Shown here: positions 12,901 through 27,900 of the stretch, one piece after another
Position numbering within the stretch: position 1 is the stretch's first letter
Layout of the letters: the number at the start of each line of letters is the position of its first letter
The notes under the pieces: generated by a model
Seen by the model: the letters and a program-made list of their open reading frames with translations, nothing else
Databases searched by the model: none
What the model was told of the DNA's origin: nothing
Made by a program: the position numbers and the translations under genes
DNA from: Anseranas semipalmata
Taxonomy: Eukaryota > Chordata > Aves > Anseriformes > Anseranatidae
Direction of reading: 5' to 3'
Assembly: GCA_013399115.1 (NCBI GenBank)
Contig: VXAA01001402.1
Location: forward strand, 239,215-303,214
Length of the DNA: 64,000 bases

Positions 12901-15900
12901 GTGTGTGTGTGTGAACGTATGAAATTGTGAGGCTGATTTTCTTTCCTGATTTGTACCATAGTAAAGCGTAGGTGATAGGGCATAACACAGGAATCAAAAC
13001 AGCTATAATGGATCTGAAGAAAAAAAACTGATTTGTCACATTCTGGCCATGAACAGCAAAGGGAAAAAAAAGCTGAATGTCCTGCCTGCTCTTCTACCTG
13101 TCAACCCTATATTCTCATGAGGCATGAAGTACTCTTTATCAATATGAAATGAGACATGGACTTACAGATTGAGAAACATTCTTCAGAAGTGCATAATCAG
13201 TTATACGATAGCATTCCTGACTGATGTTTGTGTAATCTGCTTTTAGAAGAAAAGTCCAGGAACAGAGAGCCCATGGTCTTCCCTGAAAATTGATTTGGTT
13301 CTTTGTTGTTTTCCTAACATCTGATTTAGTTCTCCTTTTACTGCTGGTTAAGCTCTGATCATACTCCAAGTCGATATAGAGAACAGTGTGTTGTTTCCAT
13401 GCCTTTGGCAACATTTTAGAATTTGATGCCAAATTTGAATGCTAGACCAAGTAGTCTCCTTTCGAATGTCTTTATATCAGATTATATAAAAAATGTGCTG
13501 CTGATATCATTCTGTTTGGTATCTCACCTCTACAAGATGCAGAAGAATCTATCTACTGCAAACATACTCCTTTTTAACTTAATCTCTTCACGGGTTAGAA
13601 ACCACGTATTGTATATTAACCATTGCTAAACACGGATTTACTTATCAAGCATATATGTCAAATGACTGCTGTGAAGTTATGCATGTGAAAATCTTATCCA
13701 GACTATTCTGTAAATACAGACTATGTCCATAGAAAGCCTTGAAAAAAAAAAAAGATTAAATTCCATGAATTTATTTACAGCATATAAGCATATAAGTTGT
13801 TTAATTCTAGTGTTTAGTGATCTGTTTGACAAGGTTTGAATCATTTCAGTGCAGTTAAGATCTTCTGTTGTTGAACTTCTCATTTAGCCTTTTTGGTTTT
13901 TGTTTTTATCCATTTGTTTTTAGAGTGGAGCGTATTATATAGCACAGCTACTGCTGTCTTTCAGACAGGGATTTCATACTGGAGAAACTTAAGTTCAAGT
14001 CCACTTTCCTGCTGTCAGCTATCATTTGCATAATGACTTTCAGAAACTCATCAACTGTTCAACATATAAGTACTTAATTATTTTTGCATTTTGTACCTGC
14101 TGCTGTTCCTGGAACACTTACCTCAAAAGCTCGTCTTTCCACTTAAAGCCTTTTCCTAATTTCCCATCTAATTCTTAGATATAAATCATCGATTTCCCCA
14201 TGTTGTCCTTTATTTTAAAGGACGATTTTTTTTTTCCTTTATGTCTTTAGACAATAATCATCTGCCCTCTCAGCTTTCAACTGAATATTATTAGGCAGAG
14301 CGTCTTTAAGTTTCCTCTCATAAAATAGATTCTCCATTCCCACGGTCATCCTACCTAGCTCTGGTCTAATGGGAGTCCATTGTTCTTGAACACAGATGAT
14401 CCAGGATTATGATGTTTTCCAGATGAGGTCTCACTAAAGCTTTCTGTAATAATAATGTTATTTTCCTGTATCTTGAAAATATGTTAGACAATTTGCTATG
14501 TGTGCCTTCCTTTTTTTTTTTTTACTGTAGAAGAAAATATAGTAATTATATTCTATGAGGGAATAGGTCACCAAATACCTTTCCATAATGATTGTGTTCT
14601 CTTTTATTAAAAGATGTGTGTTTGACAGCCAAAATGTAGCATAAAAATTTGTTCTACAAATGCATTTTTACTTTTGCAGCTGGTACTTATTTTTAAGAAT
14701 GGTTACTTGTGTATAGGTGCTTTGTTGTATACTCTTGTATATTTGCCTTCCACAAAGACATCACAGAAAAATAATTTTTCCATCTCCTGCTGAAGAGCAT
14801 TTATAAATATCTGTTAAAGATGGTTGTTATTTCTTTGAGTCAAAAATAGTAAAAATATCTTTTTGAGGCTTTAAAGATGAGAATCCTCAGTAGTGCAAAT
14901 TGAAAGTACTTTCAGAATGTTATGCTCTGACTCTTCCTAAGTAAAGGACACTAGTAAATTTTTATGGTGTACTTGGTGGTGAGATAGAATTAAATTTGGG
15001 AGAAGTATGTTTTTCCTCCACCTCGTTGTTTGAGCTGTCTAGGTGATAATCCTAACAAACAGTGTGCATTTGTGTTCAGTTCAAGGGAAAAGTGCATGAA
15101 GTGCATAGTTCTCCCAGCCTTTTGAGTTCTCTTGCAAAAGAATTCTGTCTCCGTGGTAACGATTAAAAGTGGGGAAATTGCTCTTTGTTGGAGTCCTGTC
15201 CCCCATCCAAGCTCAAAGTCTACCAGTGCTTGGCGTTTGCCTACTTTGCATCGGTGCTGTATTCCCGTGATCTGTTGGTTTTGTTCCTTTATGCAGAGAG
15301 AACTTTTGCAGAAGAAAAACAACAACCCTCTGGGATAACAGCACTGCTTGGCCTTCCCTCTGCTGTGCTGTGCATGCTTAGAGCACAGTTTAGAAATGGT
15401 TAGGTAGACGGAAAGGGCCGTGGGTCTTGACGTGCCCAAGTGTCTACACAGGTACCGATCACTGTGGGATATATGCAAAATGGCCTTACTCCAGCTTTTC
15501 TTGCTGCCTGCGTTCTGGCATTGCATAGCACTTAACACAGTGAAATAACTCTAGCAAGCTTCAGTGATATTTTGATCTATTTCCCTGCTTTAATAAGATT
15601 GTTTAAATTCTTGTTAAATATCTGTTTACTTATCTCTGAGGAAGTATATATGTAATTTAATACCTATGTGAATGTATTGGTCTCATTAATACTGTATACT
15701 GCCAGGTAGAAGTCAAGGGTACAAAGCACTTCCATGTTTTGTTACTGACCCATCATCTTCTAGGAAACAGGATTTCTTTCTCATGCAGATTGATAATCAA
15801 GGCGATTCACACAGTAAACCTAAGCAGAGGTGGCTAATCCGGTTTTTGAAACTGGATTTGAGTAGTTTGTTGAAATCCCATGTCCTTTCTGCAGAGCCCA

Positions 15901-18900
15901 AATGAAATAGCTTTGTCAAAAGTCAAAGATGCATGCTTTAGGATTTAGGATAGACGTTTTTCATCACTTCCAAATCACTATTTTGAGACGAATAGATGAA
16001 ACATTGCTGCCACCTTGAGGCAGTTATTTTGTGTTTACATTGTGGAATTTTTAACTAGCAGTATGTTAAAGCTTAATATATTGACTTTTTTATGTAAGTA
16101 AACTACCGAGAATGTGCAGAGTGGGTCAATGAACAGTTACAGCAGGTGTTAGCTGAAGACAAGCCAGACATGGGAATGGCTTTAAAGTATGATTTTTGAT
16201 GGAGCCTTGCTCTTTGTAGCAGGAAAAAAAAGAAGAGGGAATAGAAGGAGGGCTGTGTAGAGTGAGGACTTACAGAAGGAAAGAGATTTGGTAGTGAACT
16301 CTTCTGTGACTGTTCATTTTCATAACCATAGGAGTAAATGGGGCACAGGCTCCCAGAGCTGACTAACAGGTGTGCTTTTTGTATGGTTCCTGACTCTGGG
16401 CCTTTTTCTTTGGAAGTCTACAACCATAATTCCACAAATCTGCAAAACAAAATGGGACAAAAAAGATATGTTTGGTATACTGCACTTCTTAAAATCGGAC
16501 TTCACCCTGCCTCACTTTGGTGAAAGTATACAGGCTACTGCTGAAAGCTCATATAAAAAATATATTTAAAAAATCTGGAGAACGAGATAAAAGTAAATGG
16601 AAATGTTTTGTAAGAGCAGTTAACAATCTTTATATTCAATCTTTATATTCAGTGTCTCTGCATCCCGTTTGTTCCCCTGTTTACGGGAGATCTCATTTCT
16701 TCAGCTGAAACCAAAGATGATCTTGCATTTGCTTTCTCCAGCCTCTTTCCTACCTTCCTTCTCTTCCCTAAAGGGAGGGGTAGTCCAGTGTAAGTCTGCT
16801 CAGCTTTGTAGTTAAATATAAAATTGGGATCTCCATCACAACAAGAGAGAGCAACTAAATAAAGGTAATTCACTGAATAACATTGGCTGTTGTTTCAACC
16901 AAGTCAAATGATGGTGACATTGATGGATGAGAATTCCTCACCACAATGGTGTGGAACAGGAATGCGTTGTTGAAAGCGCCATCATTTGATGAAATTTGAA
17001 GTGTCCGTGTCTGATTTTCAAATTGAGTAGCTAAGGCACATGCATTTAATTTGTATTTATATGCATTGTGAAATTGTCAACGTAAAGGCATAACAGCCAC
17101 ATCTGTGTTAGGACCCTTGTGAAACCTTATGTCATTTAAAGATGTGGTATTAAAGCATGAGAGGTTTTGGTTTTCTATTTTGTTTACATTTCTTCTGTGT
17201 AACTTAAGAAATACTGGGCTTTTTTCACCTTCAAATTTCATAAATTTTGCTATTAAACAGTTTTGGATTTTATATTCCTTTCCTTCTCGCTGTTCAGTAC
17301 GCTGTGATAATTGTAAATCGTTTCATCTGACCTCTGAAAGAGTTTGCAGCATTGCGGGATGGGAAGGTCATCCGTGTCTACAGAAGGGAAGTCTGTTTTC
17401 TGTGCTTCTTAAGCTGAATGCAGTCCAGAGTTTAGCTGGATAGTCAAGAACTGGTAAATAAGTAAAAGCTTAATTTTCAAGCTTTGGTCTTGCAAGGAAA
17501 TTTAATTATGGCAACCAGTATTAGAAGTGGACTTGTCTGTCTTACCACTCTGTAATAGCAGTGTATTTATCTTGCAATAATTACATGGGAAGCTGAAAAA
17601 TGGTCTTAAAGTAAATGAGCCTTGTTCTTCTACATATAACTAATCCAGTGTCTTCTCAATGTCTAGAAAAAAGTATTTATTTCATGGAATGCTCTGTGCT
17701 CAAACCATGGTTTGAACAATTTTTCTGTTGCTACTGGAATTCCAGTCCCTTCCTGTGGAATAAAGCTGGGTTCATTTGGGTCCTTCTGTGGTTGTAAGGT
17801 GTGTGACAAAACACACGTGTAAAAAGATGCTGCCCACGAGATGGCGTTTGCATATTACATCCCTGCTGTGTTTATTTCAGGAAGGGTAACCAACAAGACA
17901 ATTAGCCATTACATTTTAATTGCTTGTGAGATTAGTAAATTTGTATCCCATCTGTGTATTGTTAAACAGAAATGCATCTCTTCTACGGAAAAGTAGATTA
18001 ATCTAATGATAATTTTCTCATTTTGGATGCTACAGCTTTTTGTGTCTTTCTGAGAACACGAGCTGAAAACCCATTCTTTCCTGGAGGAATTTGAAAGGAG
18101 ATAATTGCAAGCATTAAATTGTAGAAGTACAAAGTATCAGGATTAGATAACTTGTGTTACAAATGCTAAGGGAATATTTTTTAAAGAACTTCCTAGTTTT
18201 CAGATGTTTAACTTTACATTGTTTTTGCTCAGTAATACGTGTAAGGTAATGGAAAATTGTACATGAAGATGCAATTCAAGTGTTTGATGGCAAGCATGTA
18301 CTATTAGAATTTAATAGCATTGGTTTCTAATGCTTATTATATTTCCAAAAGTATGAATATGCAAAATGAATCGGAGATAAGCATTAAAAGCTAATGTCCT
18401 TTTCACTTTGTTTTATTACAGTCAGAGACTAGAAATGAAAGCACAAGTTGCAGATGCATTCATAGCAAAATTCCAGCTGACGCCAGATGAAATGAACCTC
18501 CTTCGAGGCACAAAAGATGAGCCAATTACTGAGGTAACTCAGCGAACATTAAAAGCTTTGCCCTGAACTTAAATATAAAAACATCCCAGCTGAATTGTAC
18601 ACGAGATCTTATTATCAGTTTGTAGCTTCATTTTTTATGGAGGAATGTACCTTTTAACACAGTGGTAAATTTCTGATGGGTTTGAAATGTGTGATGAAAG
18701 CTTCTGGTAACAAGAAAGAAAATCAGCGTTAAATTCTAGTTTGTATAATGAGTTTAAGGGGCAATAGGAGCTATCCTATTTCTACACTTCAAAAAGACCT
18801 TTATGGAGCCTCAATTTTTAGCTAAGATATTTTAAAACTACTACACACTCAAATAAAGCAAATGAGAAATTTGGCATGCTTCAGTAATACGTAGTACTGC

Positions 18901-21900
18901 CCGTGTGCATGTGTGTGCACATTTTACGTGTGTGTGTGTGTATATATATATATAGGTATTCAGTGACTTGAAACAATATAATTTGGGATTTTCTCTCATT
19001 ATTATTTTGTTGATGAAGTTATTAGGTGCTGATTCACTTTTAGCCACCTTCCAAAACGAGTTTTTGAATATGTTCATGGTTTTTGATAAGAAGGCTTATT
19101 GTTCTGCAGTACAAGCAAACTGAATAATGAGAGAATTGAGTATCTTTAATAGATTTTATTATTTTATTATTCTATTGTTGCATGGAAACCTTCACTTAAG
19201 TTCAGACTATCTGCTGAGACATAGTATCTCATTTCCACAGGCATCCTGTTTGCAGTTAAAGCATTATTAAAGGCATGGAACAGATAACCATAAACAACGC
19301 TAATGAAAGCATAAATGGAATGTGTTAAATGATTATGCACTTGAGTAATTGCTGTGTGCTGTTGTACCAACTACTACCATGAAAGAGCATTCGGGTTTCT
19401 AAAAAGCACATGTTGCAGGGAACAATGACAGCAACACTGTGCCATTTATTCAGTGCTTGGTTTGTAGCAGACAAGTATTAGCCGTTTTGATACTTTGGCC
19501 TACATAAAAAATGTGCAGAAGTAACTGAGGTATAAAGGTATAATCATAGCTGTACTACTGAAGTTGCAGACTTCAGTAAAGTCATGTATGTGCTTTTCAC
19601 CCAGGATAGAATCAATCAGTATGCTTAAAACATTACTAAAATTACTAAAGACAGGCTCCTGTTTTGGGGAGGGTTTTTTTTTTTTTTTTTTGGGTTCTGA
19701 AGGAAGAGTGATTTGGGTTTTTATAGACATATGATCTTCAACAGAGCTGATGCAAGGCAGTATGTTAAATCAGGTGACTACTTCACCTTGAGAAAATATG
19801 TATTTTTACGTAACTTGAACCAGAATGGAACTTATTTTTCTGAGGCAAACTGTGTTCAAGTCACAAAAGAATCAGTTGCATCTGAATTCTCTAATCTCCA
19901 TTGTAATGTTTGAAAGATGACTTTGTAATAAGATCTGGTTTTGGTAGTGTTAGTATATTTCCATTAAGGCTCTAAAACAGTAACAAAATAACCGTTTTGC
20001 CCAAATGTCAATCTAGAGGTCTTCTGGAGGTTTTTTCATCACTGCTAGTGATGTGATATGTTATTTGGGATGGAAATATCCTGGAAATCCTCAGTTTAGT
20101 ATGTAGCAAAGGCTTGATTTTTCTTAGGAATTGTTATTCCATTATATGAAAACAAAAAATAACAGCTTGTAATATAATGTTTCAGTTTCACCTTTAGTTG
20201 CTAATTTTAATAAGGAGATGATGGCAGAATACATAGTAATATCCTCAATCCCCCCACAGTGGTAGCTAAATGTAAAATGTACACATCATACATATAAGAT
20301 AGATTAAAAACACATCTTTGCAGTTATTAAAAAAAAAAAAATGCTGAAGAAGGGAGTGATGCAGTGGGAAAGAAAGAAGTCCTAAGGCTATTCTGGTGAA
20401 ATGAAGGGTAAGTGGCAGGGAGGCTTATATTTGACAAGCAGCACTTGGAACACAGACCTGCAAGGAACATAAATATGGAATAAAAATGGGGAGTACAGAG
20501 TGCTAGAGATGTGAATGAGAAGTTACTGCTTTTTGACCCTGTTTTTATCTTATTTATTGATTTAGGATTTTTTCAAGGCTTTAGGAAGAGTAAAGCAAAT
20601 TCATGATGATGTCAAGATTCTCCTCCGGACAAATCAGCAAAGGGCAGGGTGAGTGTTTCTTAAATGAATGCAAGATAACCATTTGCTAGTTACAAGCAAA
20701 AGTTACAGCAAGGTCTCATTCTTTTCTTCATATGTTGGTGTAGACTATTTCACATCAAAGTGAAGAATAGTAACATTTTTAAATTTTCATATTTTTAATA
20801 GTGGTACTTTTTATTTGATTTTACGTGCCTATGGTAGTACTGCCTAAAATAATATTTGCAAATAAAATCTTTTTATCTTGTAGGTTGGAAATTATGGAGC
20901 AGATGGCTTTACTGCAAGAGACATCTTATGAGCGACTTTACAGATGGACTCAAAGTAGGACTACGATTGTTTTTATGTTTATGAATGTTATTGTGATGGT
21001 TCCCTTAATTTCTTGGTGTCTATTGAACTCAGCAAAAACCCTTTCCAAGACTCACGAGCAAGACTTTGGATTTCCTTCTTAATGAGAGATTTGTCTAAAA
21101 GCTAGCTTTTGTGAACTAACTGGTTAACTGAAGATTTTCCCCTTTTTTGGTTCTGTTTGTAAAACTGTATTATTTCTGTTTTCAGATGTTTTTCCACAGA
21201 GAACAATACTTACTGTTTGGTAGTCTAAGCAAATTGCGAAGTGTATTGCATTTCATTTTCTTGCAGGTCACAGGGAAGTTTGTGGTTTTGACAATTTGCT
21301 AGTAACATCCAGTTACTAGCGTGAGGAGTGGCTTACTACTTAAACAAACAAACAAAACCTTATTTTATTAGGATGCCCTTTTGAATGATTGTAGGTGATT
21401 AGTTTTTCACATTTTCTAGATCCAAGCATTAGCGTTTGATGCAATATCTTAATAGTGTAAAACGTAGATGCTTTTGTACTACCTCTCCGTTCTCCCAAGA
21501 CATTGACAGGAAGAGGCTTGAAAAAAGGTGGTGCAATGGGAGATTAAATTCATTGGCTATTCTTCAGTGGATGCTGAAGTCTCAGATAATGGTTGCATTT
21601 CACTCTAATGAAAATTCAGCATTATTATGCTGTTGTGTGATTTAGTTTATGTGATTTCCACATTCTTGCATGGAATATACAAGATTATATAGTTATGTCG
21701 TTAAAGTGAAAGCAAATACAAACAAAGAAACAAAAAACCCTCACAGCTTGGTTACGTATTTGCTCCCATTTTTCTCAGTAATTTACCTGGAATATGTCAA
21801 TCTCTTATAAAGGAGCCTAACGCAGAATTTTGATGGTTGAATGAGTTAACATTTGTACATGGGTGCAACCAGATAATAAGCTTCTTTTAATCTTTATTTT

Positions 21901-24900
21901 TTGTTGACATTAGTGATGGACATCCATTTTACAGCAAGGTACTGCTTAAGGGGGGAGTTTAATTACGTTAGTACAAACAAGGCTAGGTAATATATTCTGA
22001 AGGCTACAATTCCAAATCAAAAACCTTTGAGTTTTTAACCCATTTTCATGTTTGTCAGCCTGGTGTAAAAGGTATTGCAGTGTAAAGAATGCACTTTTAC
22101 CTCTATTGTTATTTTATAGATGAGTGCAGGACTTTGACACAAGAATCGTGTGACATTTCTCCAGTTCTCGCTCAAGCCATGGAAGCCTTACAAGATAGAC
22201 CTGTCCTGTATAAGTAAGTAGATGTTCATGGTCATCTCTAACAGAAATGCATATTTCCAGCCTATGAAACTTAAAGATTGGCATGAGTTACAGTGCAAAG
22301 GATGGTGACAATTTAATCTTGCATCAGATTTAAAATAATAATAATAATAAAATCATATTTAACTTCTCTAAATTTCAAAAGTCTTTTTGACATAATTATG
22401 ATACAGTAAATGTTGTTGGACTTTCTCCAACTTACTGCTTTGTAATTAAAGTAAAATGTCAGGCTTTTGATTTTAACTTAAATAAATTGTGAATTTCTGC
22501 TGCTCTCCTTGTAGGGTTTTTCTGAAGAAAAAAAGAAGCTATCCAAAGCACTTGGTTGTCTTATTTAAATTCCCAAAGTAAAAATTTGACAAATGATAAT
22601 TAGCTTTAACTGAAGTTCTCCTGGTAGTGAGAATGTCTTCCATTGTGAGTTGTTCAGTATTTATTAAAAACAATTACTACATTTGGGCCTCCAAAGCATA
22701 AGGGTAGTTGGATGTATACATTATATACTAGTCTTTAGTTCTTGTTCAGAATTTGCTGAAGGGACTGTAACATAAATGAAAGGGTAGTTGTTAGAGACAA
22801 CTTAACCACGAGGTGGCACTCTAAGAACGTTTTTTATTGGGGTGACCATATACCTGAGGAGGTAGTGTTTTACCGTTAATGCTGGTATGTTTAGCTTCTT
22901 TGCTTTTGAAATTTTTTTTTTTTTAATGTGCTTGCCATATTTTGCAACTGTTGCAAATTACTCTTCACCACAGGCATCCAGGACAGCAGAATACTAGGCT
23001 ATCTTTGAAAGGCTATCTTTGTCTTTACCTGTGTCATACTGTACATTTTCATGGGTAAAATGTGTAGTGTGAATGAACCTTAAATATTCTGTCAGTACAA
23101 GAGAGAGTGCAGTTCTCTACATGCTCTGTCAGATCTGCTAGATAATTAGAGGGAGGGGTGGTGTCACTTGATGTCCCCAGCTATTGCTTGTGGTGCTAAT
23201 GCTCCTTACGTGCACTATAGCCATTGCAAACAGCAATACTAGTGTTACCAAAGGTAGAACAGTGATAGGACTTTTTTTCTCCCAGAAAGACAGAAGTAAA
23301 CGTTAATGTAGAAGATGGAGCCATGTCTCTCACCATAGACTACTATGCTTAATTACTTGCTACAGCAGTATTGTCAAAATTGCAGTACTGGTGCTTTATA
23401 TTTTAAATATAAAGATTACTTTTATACTTTTGTACGTACCAACTGCTGAGTTTGAAATATAACAATTAGCTCATAGAAGAAAATAATTTTAATTTGTCGT
23501 TCTTATTCATTTAAGCACTGCTGCTAAACCCACCTTTTCTTCGGAATCACAGTCCTTGCATCTGATGAGGGTTGTGATTTGGTTGGATTAAAGTAAGTTG
23601 GAGAAGGACAGGAGTTTAGAAACAAGACTACAAATTCTTGTTTACTTATTTTGAGTTATGTCTTGTTAACTTTAAGGTGGCAGAAAGATTGTACCATGGG
23701 TGGACTTCTGCAGACTATAGTCAGTAGGGATCTAAAATAAATATTTCAGTTTGCTTTTACTTCCTGTTTCTGACAGAAAAATTGAAAACTTTTTCTTAGA
23801 TAGTACGTGGAGTCATAGCTCGAAGCAGTGTTCTTTTTCCATCTTCCACTGTGGTTTTCAGAGGTTTTCCGCCACCTTTTTCCTATCCCCACTAATGATT
23901 ACTACTTTACTGGGTTTGGGAAAAATTGGAGCAGGGCTGAAAAGAATATAAATGTTGTTTGCTTACCCTATCATGAATACATGTAATAACATAGTATTAA
24001 ATACTGTTTCTAGTGTAAATAATAGTTACTAATGAATTTTTATGCATGCAGGATTTTGTCATGGTAATACCGTTTTCTACTGAGAGCAGAAGGAAAATGA
24101 GTCTTTTTCTTTTTTAAATAAAATTATAATTCCTACTGTTTTCCAAACAAACAGGTCTTATGATCTTGCTATTATGCTGCTGTATTTTTAATGATATAGC
24201 TGTTTATTGGAGGTGGGGCGGGAAGGACCTTAACTGGTTTCTCCAAACACTTGAGGTTTTTCACTGTAGTGCTGCTATTCCTGGACTATGGATAGTCAGC
24301 AGATCCCAGAACTCTCCCACTTTTAATTACATAACCTTTGTAAGTAGTGATTTATTAAAGACTTATCAGCCTTTAAAAAAAAAAAAAATCCAGATTTTAA
24401 CTCTCTGAGTGTGAGCAAGTACAGTGTGTGAAGAAAAAGATTTAAAAAGAAATTTCGGGATTCTTCTCTGTGTTTCCCTCCCCTTAAATAGTAATGTAGA
24501 TTAAAAGGAGCAAAAAATGAAGGATCCATTTGACTATTTATAGCATAAGAGAAATCTAATTGAACTTATGCTGTGTCAAAAATGTTTCAAGTTATTATTT
24601 CCCTTTGTATTTTGTTCTCCACATCTGTTTAATTGTGAGTGTACTACTCATTTAACTTCAGTCAGTGAGTAACATGCTTTCTATTATTATTATTTTATTT
24701 TTATATCTGTTCAGCTGCTGGGTGTCATGGGTAAGTGACACCAAGCCTACTCTGTGGCGTTTCTTCAGTTATATTGGAAAAATAAGCTGTTGTGTTTTTT
24801 TTTCTTTTTCTCCATTGTAATTTGTGTGTTTTGTTCAAAATACTTAAATTCTGTTTTTCAAAAAGTAAGTGTTCCATTGCTTGCAAAAGTCCTGTTTCTA

Positions 24901-27900
24901 AGCAGATAAAACAAGGATGTTAGCAGTGTTCATTTCCCATCCTTCACTTGTTACTGTGCTTCAGCCCAACAGGAAAGTAGCGTGCTCCAAAAATGAGCTG
25001 TGTGTATGTTCTGGTTACCTTCTCTATTACCAGCATGCCATTTGAGATTATGCAGTCTGGGCTGTAATTGTCCATGCATTAAATATCTAACTAAGACTCA
25101 TTAGATTGACACCAAGCAACTATCAAATAAATTATTTTGTTGCTGCTATTTATCCGGTAGCCTAGGAGAAGAAGGAGAAAGGCCTGTGTTGTGGTGCAGT
25201 AAGTTGCTTCTGCTGTCATTCAGCTGTGGAGCACATGTGAACAGAAATTCCAGACCTGGCAATACATGTTATATGTGCAAAAATGGAAAAGATTATTTTT
25301 CATTTATTTATTTGTGTGTGATAAGTGAATGGAAGGGCCAAGGAAAAGACATCTTTAGTATCTGTTAACAAGGAGTCAAGAAAATCAGAAGTTTTGAATG
25401 CTGCATAGTAGAAGCATTGGTGCAAGTTTTCTAGAACTGTAAGAATGGTTACTCGTATTAACTGTAAAGCTGAACTAATCAAGTGTGATGAGGTGAACTA
25501 TTTTGTTTTACCCATTTTCATCTTTTGATAACAGGTACACTCTGGATGAGTTTGGAACAGCTCGAAGGAGTGCTGTAGTCCGTGGCTTTATAGATGCTCT
25601 TACCAGAGGAGGCATAGGAGGTACTCCCCGCCCTATTGAAATGCACTCCCACGATCCTCTGAGGTACTCTACTAGTAAGAATGTATAAGAAATAATCCAT
25701 CTTTTGCCTGCTCACACTTTGAATCCCTCAAACCATGAACCACTGATTTACACAGAAATTTCTGTCTTTATTTAGATACGTAGGAGACATGCTGGCCTGG
25801 CTGCATCAAGCTACAGCTTCTGAAAAAGAACATCTAGAAGCTATGTTAAAGCTTGTAACTATTCAAGGTAGTACTAGATTTTAAAACATATATTGGAAAG
25901 TGGTAAGAAAGTAAGTTAAAAAGTGTGAGTAATTTCTTAGACTGGGCTTAAGTTATGAGAGTTGAGCTTTCATTTTCCTGGAATTAACTTCAGAATAGCG
26001 TATGGTTGCATTTTGCCAGAAGAAAGCCGTTAGCAAAGAAGAGTGCTTCAAATTGAACTCTTTTCATTTTACTGGACTCATAATAGGTTTACACTAAATT
26101 TACAAAGGGACATTTTGGACTGTAGTTCAGAGTTCAAAATTGTCTCTGAATATACCTCTCTCTGAAAACATTGTCATAGGGTTGCTTGTTGATATGTTGA
26201 GGATTATTATCCCTTGATCATTTGCATAGTAATTTATTTATTTTAATTATTGTCTGTTCCTTCTATGCTACAAATAAAATGGAATTTTCTTCTGTCATGT
26301 AACATATCAGTGTGGGTTTCTGAAAGTCAAAATAGGTCATTCATTGATATGTGAAGCTTTTTAGTATCAAAACTCTACTTCACTGATGCAACTACAGATT
26401 CTCATGCAGATTCTTCAGCCCCTTTGCTCTCTTTTAAGTAGATTGGATCATGCTTTTGAGAACTTTTTCATTTAGAAGCTGTAATATGATTAGCCTGTAT
26501 GGCTTCAGCCAAAGACTTACTAAACAAATCAAATATGCATGCTCAGTTGTAACAAACTCAGTGTAAGAGCTCACCTTTGATCTGTATTTTTGGTGAGTTT
26601 TTCAGATCATGCATCTTAATTGAGTCCTGCTCTGGGGTTTAAAGTTAATATGCATTCTCATTTTTCTTACTGCTGGAAGTATTAAATAGCTCTTGTAATT
26701 AAAGGTGTATAAGCAAGGAGGCAGTTTAAAGTAGGAATTGTTGTAAATCAAACCAAAGGAATGTTGTTGGTTTTTAACTACAGTTACAGCATATTATAGA
26801 AGTGAATTTAATTTTATGTACTGATAGTATCTCAGAGAGACAAGAAAGTGGGCCTCATGATGGTTGTATGGTATAGAAAAAGACATGGCGATTCTGTACA
26901 TAAAGATCTGATGCTTTTTCTGTAACCAGGGAGTCTTTCAGGAAAAGCTGGCTACATGGAGGATGTTACTGCATCTGGTTCTGCAGTTAACTGTGCTATT
27001 GCCCACTCTTGTATTCTGTTCTGAAGTTCTCCCGCCTCGTTCAGTGCTTTGTTTAACTATTAAATCCTCTGGTCTTCTGGCAGGAAGTCAAGCAGAGATG
27101 CTATGACCTTCTAATGAGACATATTTAGAAAATTTCAGCCACAGGTCAGAGTAAACTTCTTGAGAATACAGAGTGTAGAAACATTTTGGGGAAAAACTTG
27201 CTATAAAAAAACCACCAGGCTAAGGTTTTTTTTCCAAGAGACTAATATAACCAAGAGATCTATATTTTTGCTTCAGACAAATACTGTTTTTGTGAGCTCA
27301 CCAGGAATGGCTTTGCCATCACTGTTACAGTTATCAGGAAACGTAAAGAGGAATTCTTACCTTCATGCTGGGAGTAACAAAGCCTGGAGGATGCATCCAT
27401 TAACTATTCCTCTGCATCTTTGGGAAAGAATTTGATGACGAGGATGGTTATAGGATAAGATCTGTAAGGTGAAACAGTATACAGTATTTAATGGGATACC
27501 ACTGAGTTTAGCAAGAACCATTAAGAACCACAAATTTAGCAAGAACCATTCAGATGAAGAAGATTAGGATTATATGCTTCGTATAAATACAGATCCCAAG
27601 TTGGTACTGACTAATCCATTGTGTATTGTACTGAGAAATTCAAATTGAATTATCTGTATTGTTGTACAGTCTTCAGGTGTCTGGTTGCATAGGCTACAGC
27701 AGAAGTTAAGTTAGTTTAACTTGTCTGTTTAAAAAGTGGACATCTTGTTGATTTTGATTATAGATAATGAGAGTGATTTGCATCTCCAGAGGGCAAATTC
27801 CTAATGAAAGGTAGTTCTGATATGGGCATTTCTGGAGACTTTTCATCAAAACTGTTTTGTTTTGTTTTGTTTTTCCCTGTTTCCTATAGAGGGAGCCCAA

